Positions 31,037-39,640 of a DNA stretch of 64,000 nucleotides are shown in pieces. The first letter of the stretch is position 1, and every line of letters starts with the position of its first letter. This stretch comes from Nakamurella endophytica (GTDB lineage Bacteria; Actinomycetota; Actinomycetes; Mycobacteriales; Nakamurellaceae), in NCBI RefSeq assembly GCF_014646215.1, contig NZ_BMNA01000011.1, forward strand, positions 1 to 64,000, in the 5' to 3' direction. The position numbers were made by a program, and so were the translations under genes. Under the pieces are notes generated by a model. That model worked only from the letters and a program-made list of their open reading frames with translations. It was not told where the DNA came from and searched no databases.

Positions 31037-32686
31037 TCAGCCCCGGTCGGCGGTGCGGGCGGCCACCAGGGTCTCGCGGGCCGCCGGTGCGGTGGTCAGC
31101 AGCGACGATCCCGGCTCGGCGTGCACCAGCGCCAGGTGGTGCTCGGCGTCGCGGTGCAGGTCCAGCTCGACCCGGACGCCGGTCTGCCGGGCCGCCATGA
31201 CGCCCACTCCGAGGGTGGCGACCAGGCACACCGCGCCGGTGACGACCAGCGCGGCCGGCGCCCCCCAGTGCTGGGTGATGGCGCCGACGAGCACCGAGCC
31301 CAGCGGGGTGCTGCCCAGGAAGACGAGCATGTAGATGCTCATCACCCGGCCGCGCAGCTTCGGGTCGGTGGCCAGCTGCACCGTCGAGTTGCCGAGCGTG
31401 TTGAAGGTGACCGACACGAAGCCGGTGACCACCAGCAGCACGGCGAAGACCGGCAGCCAGCGGGCCAGCCCGAGCAGCAGCAGCAGCAGGCTGAACGCCG
31501 CCGCGGACAGGAACAGCCCGGCCAGCCGGCTGGTGGTCCGCCGGGCGGCGACCAGCGCGCCGACCACCGAGCCGGCGGCCATCGCGGTGTTCAGCAGGCC
31601 GTACAGGTCGGCGCCCGAGGTCCACACCTGCTTGGTGTAGGCGGACAGCACGATGGCGAAGTTGTAGCCGAAGGTCCCGAGGAAGAAGACGAGCACGATC
31701 GTCCACAGGATGTCCGGACGGCCGCGGACGTACCGCAGGCCCTCCCGCAGCTGACCCGGGCCGCGCGGCGCCGTCGGCTGCCGCTGCAGCTCCGCCGGAC
31801 GCATCAGGAACAGGCCGGCCAGCACCGCCAGGTAGCTCGCCGCGTTTCCGGCGAAGGCCCACCCCGACCCGACGACGCTGATCACCACGCCGGCCACGGC
31901 CGGGCCGACCATCCGGGCCAGCTGGAAGTTGCCGGAGTTCAGGCTCACCGCGTTGCGGACCAGGCGGTGCGGCACCATCTCGTTGACGAAGGTCTGCCGC
32001 GCCGGGTTGTCGACGACGGTGGCCAGGCCCAGCCCGAGGGCGACCAGGTAGACGTGCCAGGTCTGCACCACGCCGGTCAGCGTCAGCACCGCGAGCACGA
32101 GGGCGAGCAGGCCCATCGACGACTGGGTCATCAGCAGCAGCCGGCGCTTGGGGTACCGGTCCGCGATCAGGCCGCCGAACAGACCGAAGAAGAGCATGGG
32201 TCCGAACTGCAGCGCCGTCGTGACGCCGACGGCGAACGGCGAGTCGGTCAGCTGCAGGACCAGCCAGTCCTGGGCGATGCGCTGCATCCAGGTGCCGGTG
32301 TTCGAGACCACCTGGCCGAGGAAGAAGAGCCGGTAGTTGCGGACCCGGAGCGCGGCGAACATGCCGACGCGCTCGTCGCCGGCCTGCGTCGGGCCGTCCG
32401 TCCCGCCACCGGCCGTACGCGCTGTGCCGGCCGTGCCGGCTCCGCCGGCCGTACCGGCCGAGTCGCTGTCGGTGTCGGGTAGGCCGTCGGAGGCGCGGGC
32501 GGCGGCGACGTCGGCGCCCGCACGCCCGGCGGGGACGCCCACGCGCACGTCGACGGCGGGCTCGGCGGCCGGCTCCGACGCGGGCTGGGACGCCGGCTCG
32601 GACGTGGACTGGGAGGCCGGCTCGGACGTGGGCTCGGCGGGACCCGGTGCGGTGGGGCGGGTCAGCCGTTCGGGGGCGGCGGTCAC
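31037..32686 (-). CDS. MFS transporter, EntS-like, in a MarR operon
   Basis: A 549-residue efflux-type membrane protein. The first 125 residues are cytoplasmic and low-complexity, including a TSEPASQ/SEPASQP repeat. The membrane part starts at LRVRNYRLFFLGQVVSNTGTWMQ, an MFS_3 opening motif, with DRYPKRRLLL as motif A, and has about 12 helices. The GTG start at 32686 overlaps the marR stop by 4 nt (GTGA), so translation is coupled. Probably an exporter repressed by the MarR protein; substrate unknown. Confidence 0.88.
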   Translation of the reverse strand: MTAAPERLTRPTAPGPAEPTSEPASQSTSEPASQPASEPAAEPAVDVRVGVPAGRAGADVAAARASDGLPDTDSDSAGTAGGAGTAGTARTAGGGTDGPTQAGDERVGMFAALRVRNYRLFFLGQVVSNTGTWMQRIAQDWLVLQLTDSPFAVGVTTALQFGPMLFFGLFGGLIADRYPKRRLLLMTQSSMGLLALVLAVLTLTGVVQTWHVYLVALGLGLATVVDNPARQTFVNEMVPHRLVRNAVSLNSGNFQLARMVGPAVAGVVISVVGSGWAFAGNAASYLAVLAGLFLMRPAELQRQPTAPRGPGQLREGLRYVRGRPDILWTIVLVFFLGTFGYNFAIVLSAYTKQVWTSGADLYGLLNTAMAAGSVVGALVAARRTTSRLAGLFLSAAAFSLLLLLLGLARWLPVFAVLLVVTGFVSVTFNTLGNSTVQLATDPKLRGRVMSIYMLVFLGSTPLGSVLVGAITQHWGAPAALVVTGAVCLVATLGVGVMAARQTGVRVELDLHRDAEHHLALVHAEPGSSLLTTAPAARETLVAARTADRG

Positions 32687-33126
32687 GGCAGGTCCGCCAG
32701 CGCGGACAGCGCCGGGGTCGCCGCCGCCAGCAGGCGCTGCTGGTCGGCGTCGAGCCGGCCGACGTGGTCGGCGAGCCACGCCGTGCGCAGCCGCCGGGAC
32801 CGCTCGATGAACTCCTCACCCTCCGGCGTCCTGCGCAGCAGGACCTGCCGGCGGTCGTCCGGGTGCGGGTCCCGCCGGATGAAGCCGCGGGCCTCGAGGC
32901 GCTCGACGATCCGCGTCATCGAGGGGGGCTGCACGTGCTCGGCCCGGGCGAGCGCACCGGGGGTGACCGGGCCTTCCCGGCTGATCCGTCCGAGGACCGC
33001 GGCCTCGGACGGCGAGAGCTCGGTGCCCTCCTGCTGGTGTCGCATGCGGCGCGAGATGATCAGCACCGCGTGCCGCAGCGCCGCCACGGTGTCCATGTCC
33101 AGAACGTCGGTGGCGGTCGTCGGCAT
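32683..33126 (-). CDS. MarR family transcriptional regulator
   Basis: A 147-residue winged-helix regulator: LSPSEAAVLGRISREGPVTPGALARAEHVQPPSMTRIVERLEARGFI is the DNA-binding part and PDDRRQVLLRRTPEGEE the wing, with dimerising helices at both ends. It precedes an MFS exporter and overlaps it by 4 nt, the classic MarR-repressor/exporter pair. Two inverted repeats lie within 50 bp of its start (next entry). Confidence 0.9.
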   Translation of the reverse strand: MPTTATDVLDMDTVAALRHAVLIISRRMRHQQEGTELSPSEAAVLGRISREGPVTPGALARAEHVQPPSMTRIVERLEARGFIRRDPHPDDRRQVLLRRTPEGEEFIERSRRLRTAWLADHVGRLDADQQRLLAAATPALSALADLP

Positions 33127-33132
33127 ACCGTT

Positions 33133-33171
33133 AGTCTACCTCACATGTAGCCCGGCGAAACATGTCGCCGG
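33133..33171. promoter_or_regulatory. Inverted repeats in the marR promoter
   Basis: CTAC-N7-GTAG (33136-33150) overlaps an AT-rich TAGACT/-10-like segment reading toward marR, and a perfect CCGGCGA-N6-TCGCCGG (33152-33158, 33165-33171) follows directly upstream. Either could bind the MarR dimer. Seen directly; function inferred. Confidence 0.45.
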
Positions 33172-33360
33172 CTGCGAGGCACCGGTGGTGCGGGACGGCG
33201 GAGTCAGGTCGCCGACGACGTCCGTGGGGCCGTCGAGGGCACCGCGTCGCGGTCCGCACGAGCGGGACGGCGGGCGGACGGCCGGCGGCGACGGGCGCGA
33301 TGCTGAGGGCGCAGCAGCCGGCGCGGGGCGCCGGCGCCGGATGCGACGGTGTGCGGAAGC

Positions 33361-33903
33361 TCAGCCGGCGTGCCGCGCCTGGCGGCGGCGTGCCAGCTCG
33401 TCCTGGGCGACGGGAACCACCCGGTCACCCTCCACCCGCTCGGCCGGGAACTCGGCGAGCGTGCCGGTGACCTCGCGCATGGTGCCGCCCACGGCGATGC
33501 CGAACACGCCCTGGCCGCCCTGCAGCAGGTCGACGATCTCCTCCGGCGACGTGCACTCGTAGACCGAGGCACCGTCGGAGAACAGGGTCACGCCGGCGAG
33601 CGACTCGACGCCGCGCACCCGGAGGTGGTCGACGGCGACGCGGATGTTCTGCAGCGAGACACCGGTGTCCAGCAGCCGCTTGACCACCTTGAGGACCAGG
33701 ATGTCCTTGAACGAGTAGAGCCGCTGGGTGCCGGAGCCGCTGGCGTCGCGCACGGTGGGGACGACCAGCCCGGTCCGCGCCCAGTAGTCCAGCTGCCGGT
33801 AGGTGATCCCGGCGGCCTGGCACGCCGTGGTGCCCCGGTACCCGACCATCTCGTCCGGTACCGAGTCGTCCGGGAAGAGGGCTTCCTGACCGCTCTCGCG
33901 CAT
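33361..33903 (-). CDS. MerR family regulator (Rv1830-like)
   Basis: A 180-residue protein. GYRGTTACQAAGITYRQLDYWARTGLVVPTVRDASGSGTQRLYSFKDILVLKVVKRLLDTGVSL (about 21-84) is a MerR-type winged helix; the C-terminal half is conserved among actinobacterial Rv1830-like proteins but lacks a known effector domain. ATG 33903 was chosen for its GGAGAGG ribosome site. It is last in the garA-ftsR-DUF151-merR string, and has its own promoter at 34062-34090. Confidence 0.88.
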   Translation of the reverse strand: MRESGQEALFPDDSVPDEMVGYRGTTACQAAGITYRQLDYWARTGLVVPTVRDASGSGTQRLYSFKDILVLKVVKRLLDTGVSLQNIRVAVDHLRVRGVESLAGVTLFSDGASVYECTSPEEIVDLLQGGQGVFGIAVGGTMREVTGTLAEFPAERVEGDRVVPVAQDELARRRQARHAG

Positions 33904-34218
33904 CCCGCAACCTCTCCGCTCACGCCGTCCGTCCACAGCGTCGACGCCGCACCGTCGGTGCGACTCGGCCCGATCACGGATCGGTCGACGCGCCACCCGC
34001 GGTGCGGACGACAGCCCCGACGAGCGGGACAGTCACCGAACTACACCGGCGTGACTCGTTGACGGTAGGCGTGCTCCCCCGTCGGGTCAACGATCCACGC
34101 CGAAGGCTCTCAACCTCGACTTCACGGTTACGGACGGCCACGGCGGCGCACCCGAACGGGTCCGCGACCGGGACGCGGGTTTCCAGCGCCGGCCGCGGGC
34201 GGCCGGAACCGCGGCTAC
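33904..34218. other. Intergenic region upstream of the Rv1830-like merR
   Basis: About 315 bp with no gene. It contains the promoter listed next and, further upstream, AACC-N10-GGTT (34112-34129) in an AT-richer patch, a possible MerR-type operator. Confidence 0.5.
34062..34090 (-). promoter_or_regulatory. Predicted promoter of the Rv1830-like merR gene
   Basis: On the minus strand TTGACC (34090-34085), a 17-bp spacer and TACCGT (34067-34062) fit a sigma-A promoter. The elements are bracketed by the inverted repeat CGTTGAC (34057-34063) / GTCAACG (34086-34092), which covers both the -10 and the -35 and could be a repressor or autoregulator site. Confidence 0.6.
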
Positions 34219-34740
34219 TCAGCCCTTCTCGCCGCCGAAGTCCTCGGGCGAGACCGAGTCCAGGAACTCGCGGAAGCGCTCGACCTCCTCCTCGGCGGCC
34301 TCGGGGCTCTCGGCCTCGTCGGCGTCCTCGGCGTCGGACTCGCCGTCGACCGGGACGATCACGCCCGCCTCGTCCAGCACCGCCTCCTCGACGAACACCG
34401 GGATGTCGGCGCGGACGGCCAGGGCGACGGCGTCGGACGGCCGGGCGGAGACGGTGGTGCCGTCGTCGAACGCCAGCTCGCCGAAGTACGTGCCCTCGCG
34501 GAAGTCGACGACCCGGACCTGCTCCACCTTGCGGCCGAGCGCCGTGATCACGTTGCCGAGGAGGTCGTGGGTGAGGGGACGCGGCGGCCGCATGCCCTCC
34601 AGGTGCATGGCGATGGCGTTGGCCTCGACCTGCCCGATCACGATCGGCAGACTCCGCGGGCCGGACACCTCGGCCAGCAGCAGGATGGGCTGCTGGTTGG
34701 TCATCTCGACCCGGACGCCGACGATGCGCATCTCGATCAT
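34219..34740 (-). CDS. Bifunctional nuclease family (DUF151) protein
   Basis: A 173-residue protein; residues 1-135 (MIEMRIVGVRVEMTNQQPILLLAE through SDAVALAVRADIPVFVEEAVLDEAG) are the DUF151/BFN domain found in bifunctional nucleases. The acidic C-terminal tail (about 136-173) is Glu/Asp-rich. M. tuberculosis has the same gene (Rv1829) at this position. Whether the bacterial proteins act as DNase/RNase in the cell is not settled. GAAAGG precedes the ATG. Confidence 0.9.
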   Translation of the reverse strand: MIEMRIVGVRVEMTNQQPILLLAEVSGPRSLPIVIGQVEANAIAMHLEGMRPPRPLTHDLLGNVITALGRKVEQVRVVDFREGTYFGELAFDDGTTVSARPSDAVALAVRADIPVFVEEAVLDEAGVIVPVDGESDAEDADEAESPEAAEEEVERFREFLDSVSPEDFGGEKG

Positions 34741-34838
34741 GCCGGTGGCCTTTCTGCTCCGTCCAGACGCTACACGCCGGGAACGCCGGGCGGGCGGGAC
34801 GGACGCCCGGGTCGCGCTGTGCGGGAAGCGATCCGGGG

Positions 34839-35564
34839 TCAGCGGCCGAGCTCGCGCCGCAGCGCCGCCTTGACCAGCAGCGCGTGCAGCCGCAGCACGA
34901 CCGCGGCCAGCTCGGTGGCCTCGGCGCCGGCGCGCTCGCGGGCGTCCGGGTCGCGCTGGCGGGCCTGGGCCGACACCAGCTGGGCGACCAGCGCGGACTC
35001 CCGCTCGGCCGCGGTGCGGAACGGCCGCAGGTGCCGCGGCTCGAGGCCGGCGGCGAGCAGCTCGGCGACCGTGGTGGCCAGCACCGCGGCGTCCGCGTCG
35101 TACCACCCGCCCGACCGCGGGGCGAGCAGGCCGTACTGCTCCAGCTCGGTCAGGTCCGCGTCGGTCAACCCCGACTCGCTGCGCAGCTCCGCCCGGGTCA
35201 TCCGGACCTCGGCCGCCGGGGCCAGGTCGGCCGGCGCCGGGCCGCCGGCGACGGCGAGCGCGCGCGGCAGCCGGGGGCTCGGGGTCGCCGGTTCCAGGCC
35301 GCGGTCGATGGCGTCGAGCTGGTCCTTGATCACCCGCAGCGGCAGGTAGTGGTCCCGCTGCGCCGCGAGAACGTAGCGCAGCCGGTCGACGTCGGTGCTG
35401 GAGAACTGCCGGTACCCCGACGGCGTCCGGTGCGGGGTGATCAGGCCCTCGGACTCCAGGTACCGGATCTTGGAGATCGAGATGTCCGGGAACTCGGGCT
35501 TCAGGCGGGCCAGGACGCTGCCGATGCTCATCATGCCGGAGGACGGGAGACCCGCGGCCGTCAT
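34839..35564 (-). CDS. ftsR: MerR family regulator FtsR
   Basis: A 241-residue protein with an N-terminal MerR winged helix (about 12-80: SIGSVLARLKPEFPDISISKIRYLESEGLITP.RTPSGYR) and a C-terminal helical region. It matches FtsR of Corynebacterium glutamicum and Rv1828, activators of ftsZ-type genes. Its ATG overlaps the garA stop by 4 nt (ATGA), so it is coupled to garA. An inner MM start 10 residues in is possible. Confidence 0.9.
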   Translation of the reverse strand: MTAAGLPSSGMMSIGSVLARLKPEFPDISISKIRYLESEGLITPHRTPSGYRQFSSTDVDRLRYVLAAQRDHYLPLRVIKDQLDAIDRGLEPATPSPRLPRALAVAGGPAPADLAPAAEVRMTRAELRSESGLTDADLTELEQYGLLAPRSGGWYDADAAVLATTVAELLAAGLEPRHLRPFRTAAERESALVAQLVSAQARQRDPDARERAGAEATELAAVVLRLHALLVKAALRRELGR

Positions 35565-36055
35565 GACGAGCGGGCGCCCTCGGGCTGGCTGCCGGTCAGG
35601 AACACCAACCGGAACTTGCCGATCTGCACCTCGTCGCCGTTGGTCAGGGCGGAGGTCTCGATCGGCTCCCGGTTGACGTAGGTGCCGTTCAGCGACCCGA
35701 CGTCGGAGACCTCGAAACCGTTGCCGGTGCGCCGGAACTCGGCATGCCGGCGGGACACGGTGACGTCGTCGAGGAAGATGTCGCTCTGCGGGTGCCGGCC
35801 GGCGCTGACGACGTCCTTGTCGAGCGGGAACCGGGATCCGGCGTTCGGCCCGCGCTTGACCACGAGCAACGCCGAGTCGGACGACAGCGCGTCGAGGCCG
35901 CCCTCCGGGGCGCGCTGCACGTCGACGGCCTCGGTCTCGGCGGTCGGGAAGAGGCCGGCGGGGAACACCGTCGTGGTGTCACCGGACTGACCTGCGCCGG
36001 CGGTCCCGCCCCAGGGCGCGGGCCCACGGCGATCGGCGAAGTCACTGTCAGACAC
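35561..36055 (-). CDS. garA: FHA domain regulator GarA (OdhI)
   Basis: Phosphorylation-controlled switch between TCA flux and glutamate synthesis: the unphosphorylated form inhibits 2-oxoglutarate dehydrogenase and glutamate dehydrogenase. The 164-residue product has the N-terminal phospho-site motif DTTTVFPAGLF (T27-T29; compare ETTSVFRADFL in mycobacteria), then an FHA domain (about 70-150) with GRHPQSDIFLDDVTVSRRHAEF. GTG 36055 follows GAGGAG. gcvH lies upstream, ftsR overlaps downstream, as in Rv1826-Rv1828. The kinases PknB/PknG would be elsewhere. Confidence 0.95.
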   Translation of the reverse strand: MSDSDFADRRGPAPWGGTAGAGQSGDTTTVFPAGLFPTAETEAVDVQRAPEGGLDALSSDSALLVVKRGPNAGSRFPLDKDVVSAGRHPQSDIFLDDVTVSRRHAEFRRTGNGFEVSDVGSLNGTYVNREPIETSALTNGDEVQIGKFRLVFLTGSQPEGARSS

Positions 36056-36246
36056 GTGGCACTCCTCTTCCTCCGTCGCAGTCGGACCGGCCTGGCGCGG
36101 CTGGGCCATCCCACGTCGACCGGGAGCCGGCTCGCGCGGGCGGTCGTGCTGACGACCGTACCGTGCGTGGGACGGCGCTCACACCGTGGCGCCGGAGATC
36201 GCATCCGGCAGCGCGGGCCGGCGCGGACCGGCCGGGGCGCGAGGTG

Positions 36247-36660
36247 TCAGCCCTTGCCGACGATCTCGGCGTAACCGGCGGCGTCGAGCAGGCCGGACAG
36301 CTCGCCCGGGTCGGACAGCTGCACCTCGATCATCCAGCCGTCGCCGTAGGGGTCGGAGTTGACCAGCTCGGGCGTGCTGTCCAGGGCGTCGTTGCGGGCC
36401 ACGACCGTGCCCGAGACGGGGGCGAAGACGTCCGAGACGGACTTGGTCGACTCGACCTCGCCGAGCGCGTCCCCGGTCGCCACGGTGGTGCCGAGCTCGG
36501 GCAGCTGCACGAAGACGATGTCGCCGAGCGAGTTCTGGGCGTAGTCGGTGATACCGATCCGGACGGTGTCGGTGTCGCTGTCGCCGTTCCCGGCGGCGTC
36601 CGGTCCGGCGGGCCGGATCCACTCGTGGTCGGAGCTGTAGTGCAGGTCCTGCGGGATCAC
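36247..36660 (-). CDS. gcvH: Glycine cleavage system H protein
   Basis: Lipoyl carrier of the glycine cleavage complex. The 137-residue product has the lipoylation site K in GEVESTKSVSDVFAPVSG and the usual LHYSSDHEWI start. A small Asp/Gly-rich insert (about 19-31, DAAGNGDSDTDT) is not typical of the family. GTG 36660 follows GAGGAGG. It is in the order gcvH-garA-ftsR-DUF151-merR, conserved in actinobacteria. Confidence 0.96.
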   Translation of the reverse strand: MIPQDLHYSSDHEWIRPAGPDAAGNGDSDTDTVRIGITDYAQNSLGDIVFVQLPELGTTVATGDALGEVESTKSVSDVFAPVSGTVVARNDALDSTPELVNSDPYGDGWMIEVQLSDPGELSGLLDAAGYAEIVGKG

Positions 36661-36866
36661 GGGTCCTCCTCGTCGGCACCGGCGGCCGCGCCGGGTGGCG
36701 GGCACCGGACGGTGCGGCGGCACGGGGTCGTCACCTCTCCCGGGCCGGGCGGCCCTCCGGGCCGCCGGCCGGCCGAGCGTAGAGGGGCGCGTCGCGGCGC
36801 GGCAAGGCCGCCGCGCCGCGCCCGGCGACGGGCCGGATGCCGCCGTGCGTCGCGGGATCCGGCGGG

Positions 36867-37487
36867 TCAGCCGGCGGACACCGGCGGCCGCAGCGGTGTC
36901 GACCGCATCACCCACCGGACCTGTTGCAGGTACATCCATCCCGACCACAGGTAGAGCAGGATCCCCCAGGCCGTGAAGGCCACCGCGACCGGCAGCGCCA
37001 CGTGGCACACGACGTTGTCGACCTGGCCGAGCAGCAGCATCGGCAGCCCGTAGAGCAGGCAGAAGGTCGCCGCCTTGCCGACGTAGTTGACGGGCAGCGC
37101 GACGTACCCGTGCCGGCGGACCAACCGCAGGCCGACGGTGAGCACCAGGTCGCGGCCCACCAGCAGTGCCGCGGCCCACCAGGGCAGGAAGTCGCGCAGC
37201 ACGTACCCGACGAGCGCGGCGAAGATGTAGAGCCGGTCGGCCAGCGGATCGAGCAGTTCCCCCAGCCGCGAGTACTGGCCGAGCAGCCGGGCCAGCTTGC
37301 CGTCGGCCCAGTCGGTGACGGCGCTGACCGCCAGCACGACGATCGCCCAGCCGTCGGCGTGCGGCCCGAGCAGGAGCCAGAGGAACAGCGGCACGCCCAG
37401 CAGCCGCAGGAACGACAGCAGGTTCGGCACGGTCCAGATCCGGTCGAACACGCCCTCCGGGATCGGGGATGCGACGCCTTCGCCCAC
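36867..37487 (-). CDS. CDP-alcohol phosphatidyltransferase family protein
   Basis: A 206-residue membrane enzyme of phospholipid synthesis with the metal-binding signature DG-x2-AR-x8-G-x3-D-x3-D in DGKLARLLGQYSRLGELLDPLAD and about 5-6 membrane helices. PgsA-like (phosphatidylglycerophosphate synthase) or cardiolipin-synthase-like activity is likely; in M. tuberculosis PgsA2 lies near gcvH. GTG 37487 follows GGAGG. The exact head group cannot be told from sequence. Confidence 0.88.
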   Translation of the reverse strand: MGEGVASPIPEGVFDRIWTVPNLLSFLRLLGVPLFLWLLLGPHADGWAIVVLAVSAVTDWADGKLARLLGQYSRLGELLDPLADRLYIFAALVGYVLRDFLPWWAAALLVGRDLVLTVGLRLVRRHGYVALPVNYVGKAATFCLLYGLPMLLLGQVDNVVCHVALPVAVAFTAWGILLYLWSGWMYLQQVRWVMRSTPLRPPVSAG

Positions 37488-37630
37488 CGTGCCTCCGTCC
37501 GTGCGCCCGCGTCGTGCTCCGCGCTGCCGGCGCGGCGACCGTCGACCGGCCCCGCGCGGTGGCGAGTCTAGGGGTCCCCGTCGCGGCCGGCCCCCTGCTG
37601 CGGCACGCGCCGGTCCCCGGGCGCGGACGG

Positions 37631-38203
37631 TCAGCGCTCCAGCAGCAGCAGGCCGTAGGCGGTGATGGTGGTGGCGTCGACGATGCCGCCGCTGCGGATC
37701 AGCCGGCGGAGCTCGCCCTCGTCGACGGCCCGGTGCTCCATGTCCGCCTCGGTCTCCTCGCGGGCGTGCGGGCCCGGGGTGAGCCCGGTGGCGTGGAACA
37801 CGTCGAAGCCCTGCGAGCAGAAGCCCGGCGCCTCGTACAGCCGGCCCAGGTGGCGCCAGCCGGTCGCGGTCAGCCCGGTCTCCTCGGCGAGCTCGGCCTG
37901 GGCCAGCTCGAGGGCCGTGCCGCCCTTGCCCGGCGGCCAGCCGCCCATCGGAAACTCCAGCGAGCGGCGGCGGATCGGGTAGCGGAACTGCTCGACCAGG
38001 TGGAACAGCCCGTCCTGCTCCGCGACGACGAGGGCGAAGTCCGGCTTGTCGACGACGCCGTAGGTGCCGCCGCTGCCGTCCTCCCGGACGAAGTCGTCCG
38101 AGCGGACCTGCATCCACGGGTTGGCGAAGGCGACGGTGCTGCGCACCGGCCGCATCTCGCCGGCGACCCACCGGCCGCCGCCGGCCGCCGCGGACAGGCT
38201 CAC
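37631..38203 (-). CDS. Nudix hydrolase family protein with degenerate Nudix box
   Basis: A 190-residue protein with the Nudix fold of ADP-ribose pyrophosphatase type (WMQVRSDDFVREDG, FALVVAEQDGLFHLVEQFRYP). The Nudix helix GGTALELAQAELAEETGL keeps the EE metal ligands but lacks the first glutamate of GX5E and has Ala in place of the Arg of REUXEE, so activity may be altered. GTG 38203 overlaps the upstream UGPase stop by 4 nt (GTGA), implying coupled expression with a nucleotide-sugar enzyme; a nucleoside-diphosphate-sugar substrate is a guess. Confidence 0.82.
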   Translation of the reverse strand: MSLSAAAGGGRWVAGEMRPVRSTVAFANPWMQVRSDDFVREDGSGGTYGVVDKPDFALVVAEQDGLFHLVEQFRYPIRRRSLEFPMGGWPPGKGGTALELAQAELAEETGLTATGWRHLGRLYEAPGFCSQGFDVFHATGLTPGPHAREETEADMEHRAVDEGELRRLIRSGGIVDATTITAYGLLLLER

Positions 38204-39597
38204 TCGGCCGGCTCGCCGAGCTCGGCGCCGTCCGGGACCGTGCCGCTGGAACCGTCCTCGCCGACCACCGCGACCCCGCGGACCCGCACGTCGCGACCGA
38301 AGGTCCAGTCGCCGCGGACGGTGAGCCGCTCGCAGCGCACCAGCGACGGCGAGCCGGCGGGGAACCGCTCGTCGAAGTCGTGCACCAGCTTGTAGGGGCC
38401 GGACAGGTCGACCAGCGGCGCGGCCGTGCGGGACGGGTCGAGCGCCAGTTCGGCATCCGGGGACAGCCGGTAGGCGTCCGAGCGCACGACCAGGAGGTCG
38501 GCCGTGGTCTTGACCGGGACGAACCGGGACCGCTGGACCTCGATGGCCGAGGCGCCGGGGAAGACGCCGATCGCCGACCCCATGGCCGTCTCGATCTGCA
38601 CGACCTCGGGGGACGACGGGTCGCTCGGGTCGACGGTCTTGACGTTCCGGATGATCGGCAGGTCGAGCACGCCGTCGCCGTCCCGCAGGGTGTCCCGCAG
38701 CGCGGACAGGTCCAGCCACAGGTTGTTGGTGTTGAAGTAGCGGTGCCGGTCGACGTCGGCGAAGGCATCGGCGTCCTCCGGAGCCGTCTGCGCCGACTCG
38801 CGCAGCACCAGCTGGCCGTCGGACCGCCGGCGAGCCAGGTGCCCTCCCTTGCGGTCGGCCGCGGTGCGCCGGCAGTACTCGGCGGCGAACGGGCTGCCGG
38901 ACCCGGCGAACCAGGCCGCCAGCCGCGGGTCCGGGCGGGCCCCGAGGTTGTCGGAGTTCGAGACGAACAGGTGGCGGTAGCCCCGGTCGAGCAGCGCGTC
39001 CAGCGCGCCGGACGCCACCAGCGCGGTGTAGATGTCGCCGTGCCCGGGCGGGCACCACTCGAGGTCCGGGTCGACGGGCCAGGACACCGGCTGCAGGTCG
39101 TCGGCGCGGAGCTTGGGCTCGCGGTTCTGCAGGAAGTCCAGCGGGAGCCCGTCGACCGGCAGATCCGGGTACCGGGCGAGCGCCGCGAGGCTGTCCCGCT
39201 GGGTGCGGAAGCTGTTCATCAGCAGCAGCGGCAGCTCGACGCCGTACTCGGCGCGCAGCGCCAGCACCTGCCGGGCGAGGACGTCGAGGAAGGTCGTGTC
39301 GTCCCGCACCGGCAGCAGCGACTTGGCGCGGTCCATGCCCATCGACGTGCCGAGGCCGCCGTTGAGCTTGACCACGGCGGTCCGGGCCAGGGCCCCTCGC
39401 GCGGCGTCGGCGTCCAGGTCCAGGTCCGCCAGCCTGGGCAGTTCGGTGACCGGCTCGAGATCCGCCTCGGCCAGCAGTCCGGTCTCCCCCGCCGCGAGCT
39501 GCCGGTAGGAGTGCACGAAGGCGGCGATGGCACCCGGGTGGACGTCCGCCCGCTCCATCAGCGCGACGGCGGCATCAGGTCCCTCTGTGGCCGGCAT
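38200..39597 (-). CDS. UTP-glucose-1-phosphate uridylyltransferase, eukaryotic-type
   Basis: Makes UDP-glucose from UTP and glucose-1-phosphate. The 465-residue size and VVKLNGGLGTSMGMDRAKSLLPV (nucleotide-binding loop, about 74-96) define the PF01704 UGPase family, which is different from the bacterial GalU family. Other family motifs visible are LMNSFRT, NREPKL, WCPPGHGD and YFNTNNLW. Such enzymes are found in some actinobacteria. Coupled downstream to the Nudix gene. Confidence 0.93.
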   Translation of the reverse strand: MPATEGPDAAVALMERADVHPGAIAAFVHSYRQLAAGETGLLAEADLEPVTELPRLADLDLDADAARGALARTAVVKLNGGLGTSMGMDRAKSLLPVRDDTTFLDVLARQVLALRAEYGVELPLLLMNSFRTQRDSLAALARYPDLPVDGLPLDFLQNREPKLRADDLQPVSWPVDPDLEWCPPGHGDIYTALVASGALDALLDRGYRHLFVSNSDNLGARPDPRLAAWFAGSGSPFAAEYCRRTAADRKGGHLARRRSDGQLVLRESAQTAPEDADAFADVDRHRYFNTNNLWLDLSALRDTLRDGDGVLDLPIIRNVKTVDPSDPSSPEVVQIETAMGSAIGVFPGASAIEVQRSRFVPVKTTADLLVVRSDAYRLSPDAELALDPSRTAAPLVDLSGPYKLVHDFDERFPAGSPSLVRCERLTVRGDWTFGRDVRVRGVAVVGEDGSSGTVPDGAELGEPAE

Positions 39598-39640
39598 CTT
39601 GCAGATCGTAGTCAGCGGGGGCGGGTCGCCCGGGCGTCGC

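Noticed and set aside
32466-32487. Third PafBC-type site (CTGTCGGTG)
   Set aside because: It is inside the MFS gene and no TANNNT occurs 8 bp after it.
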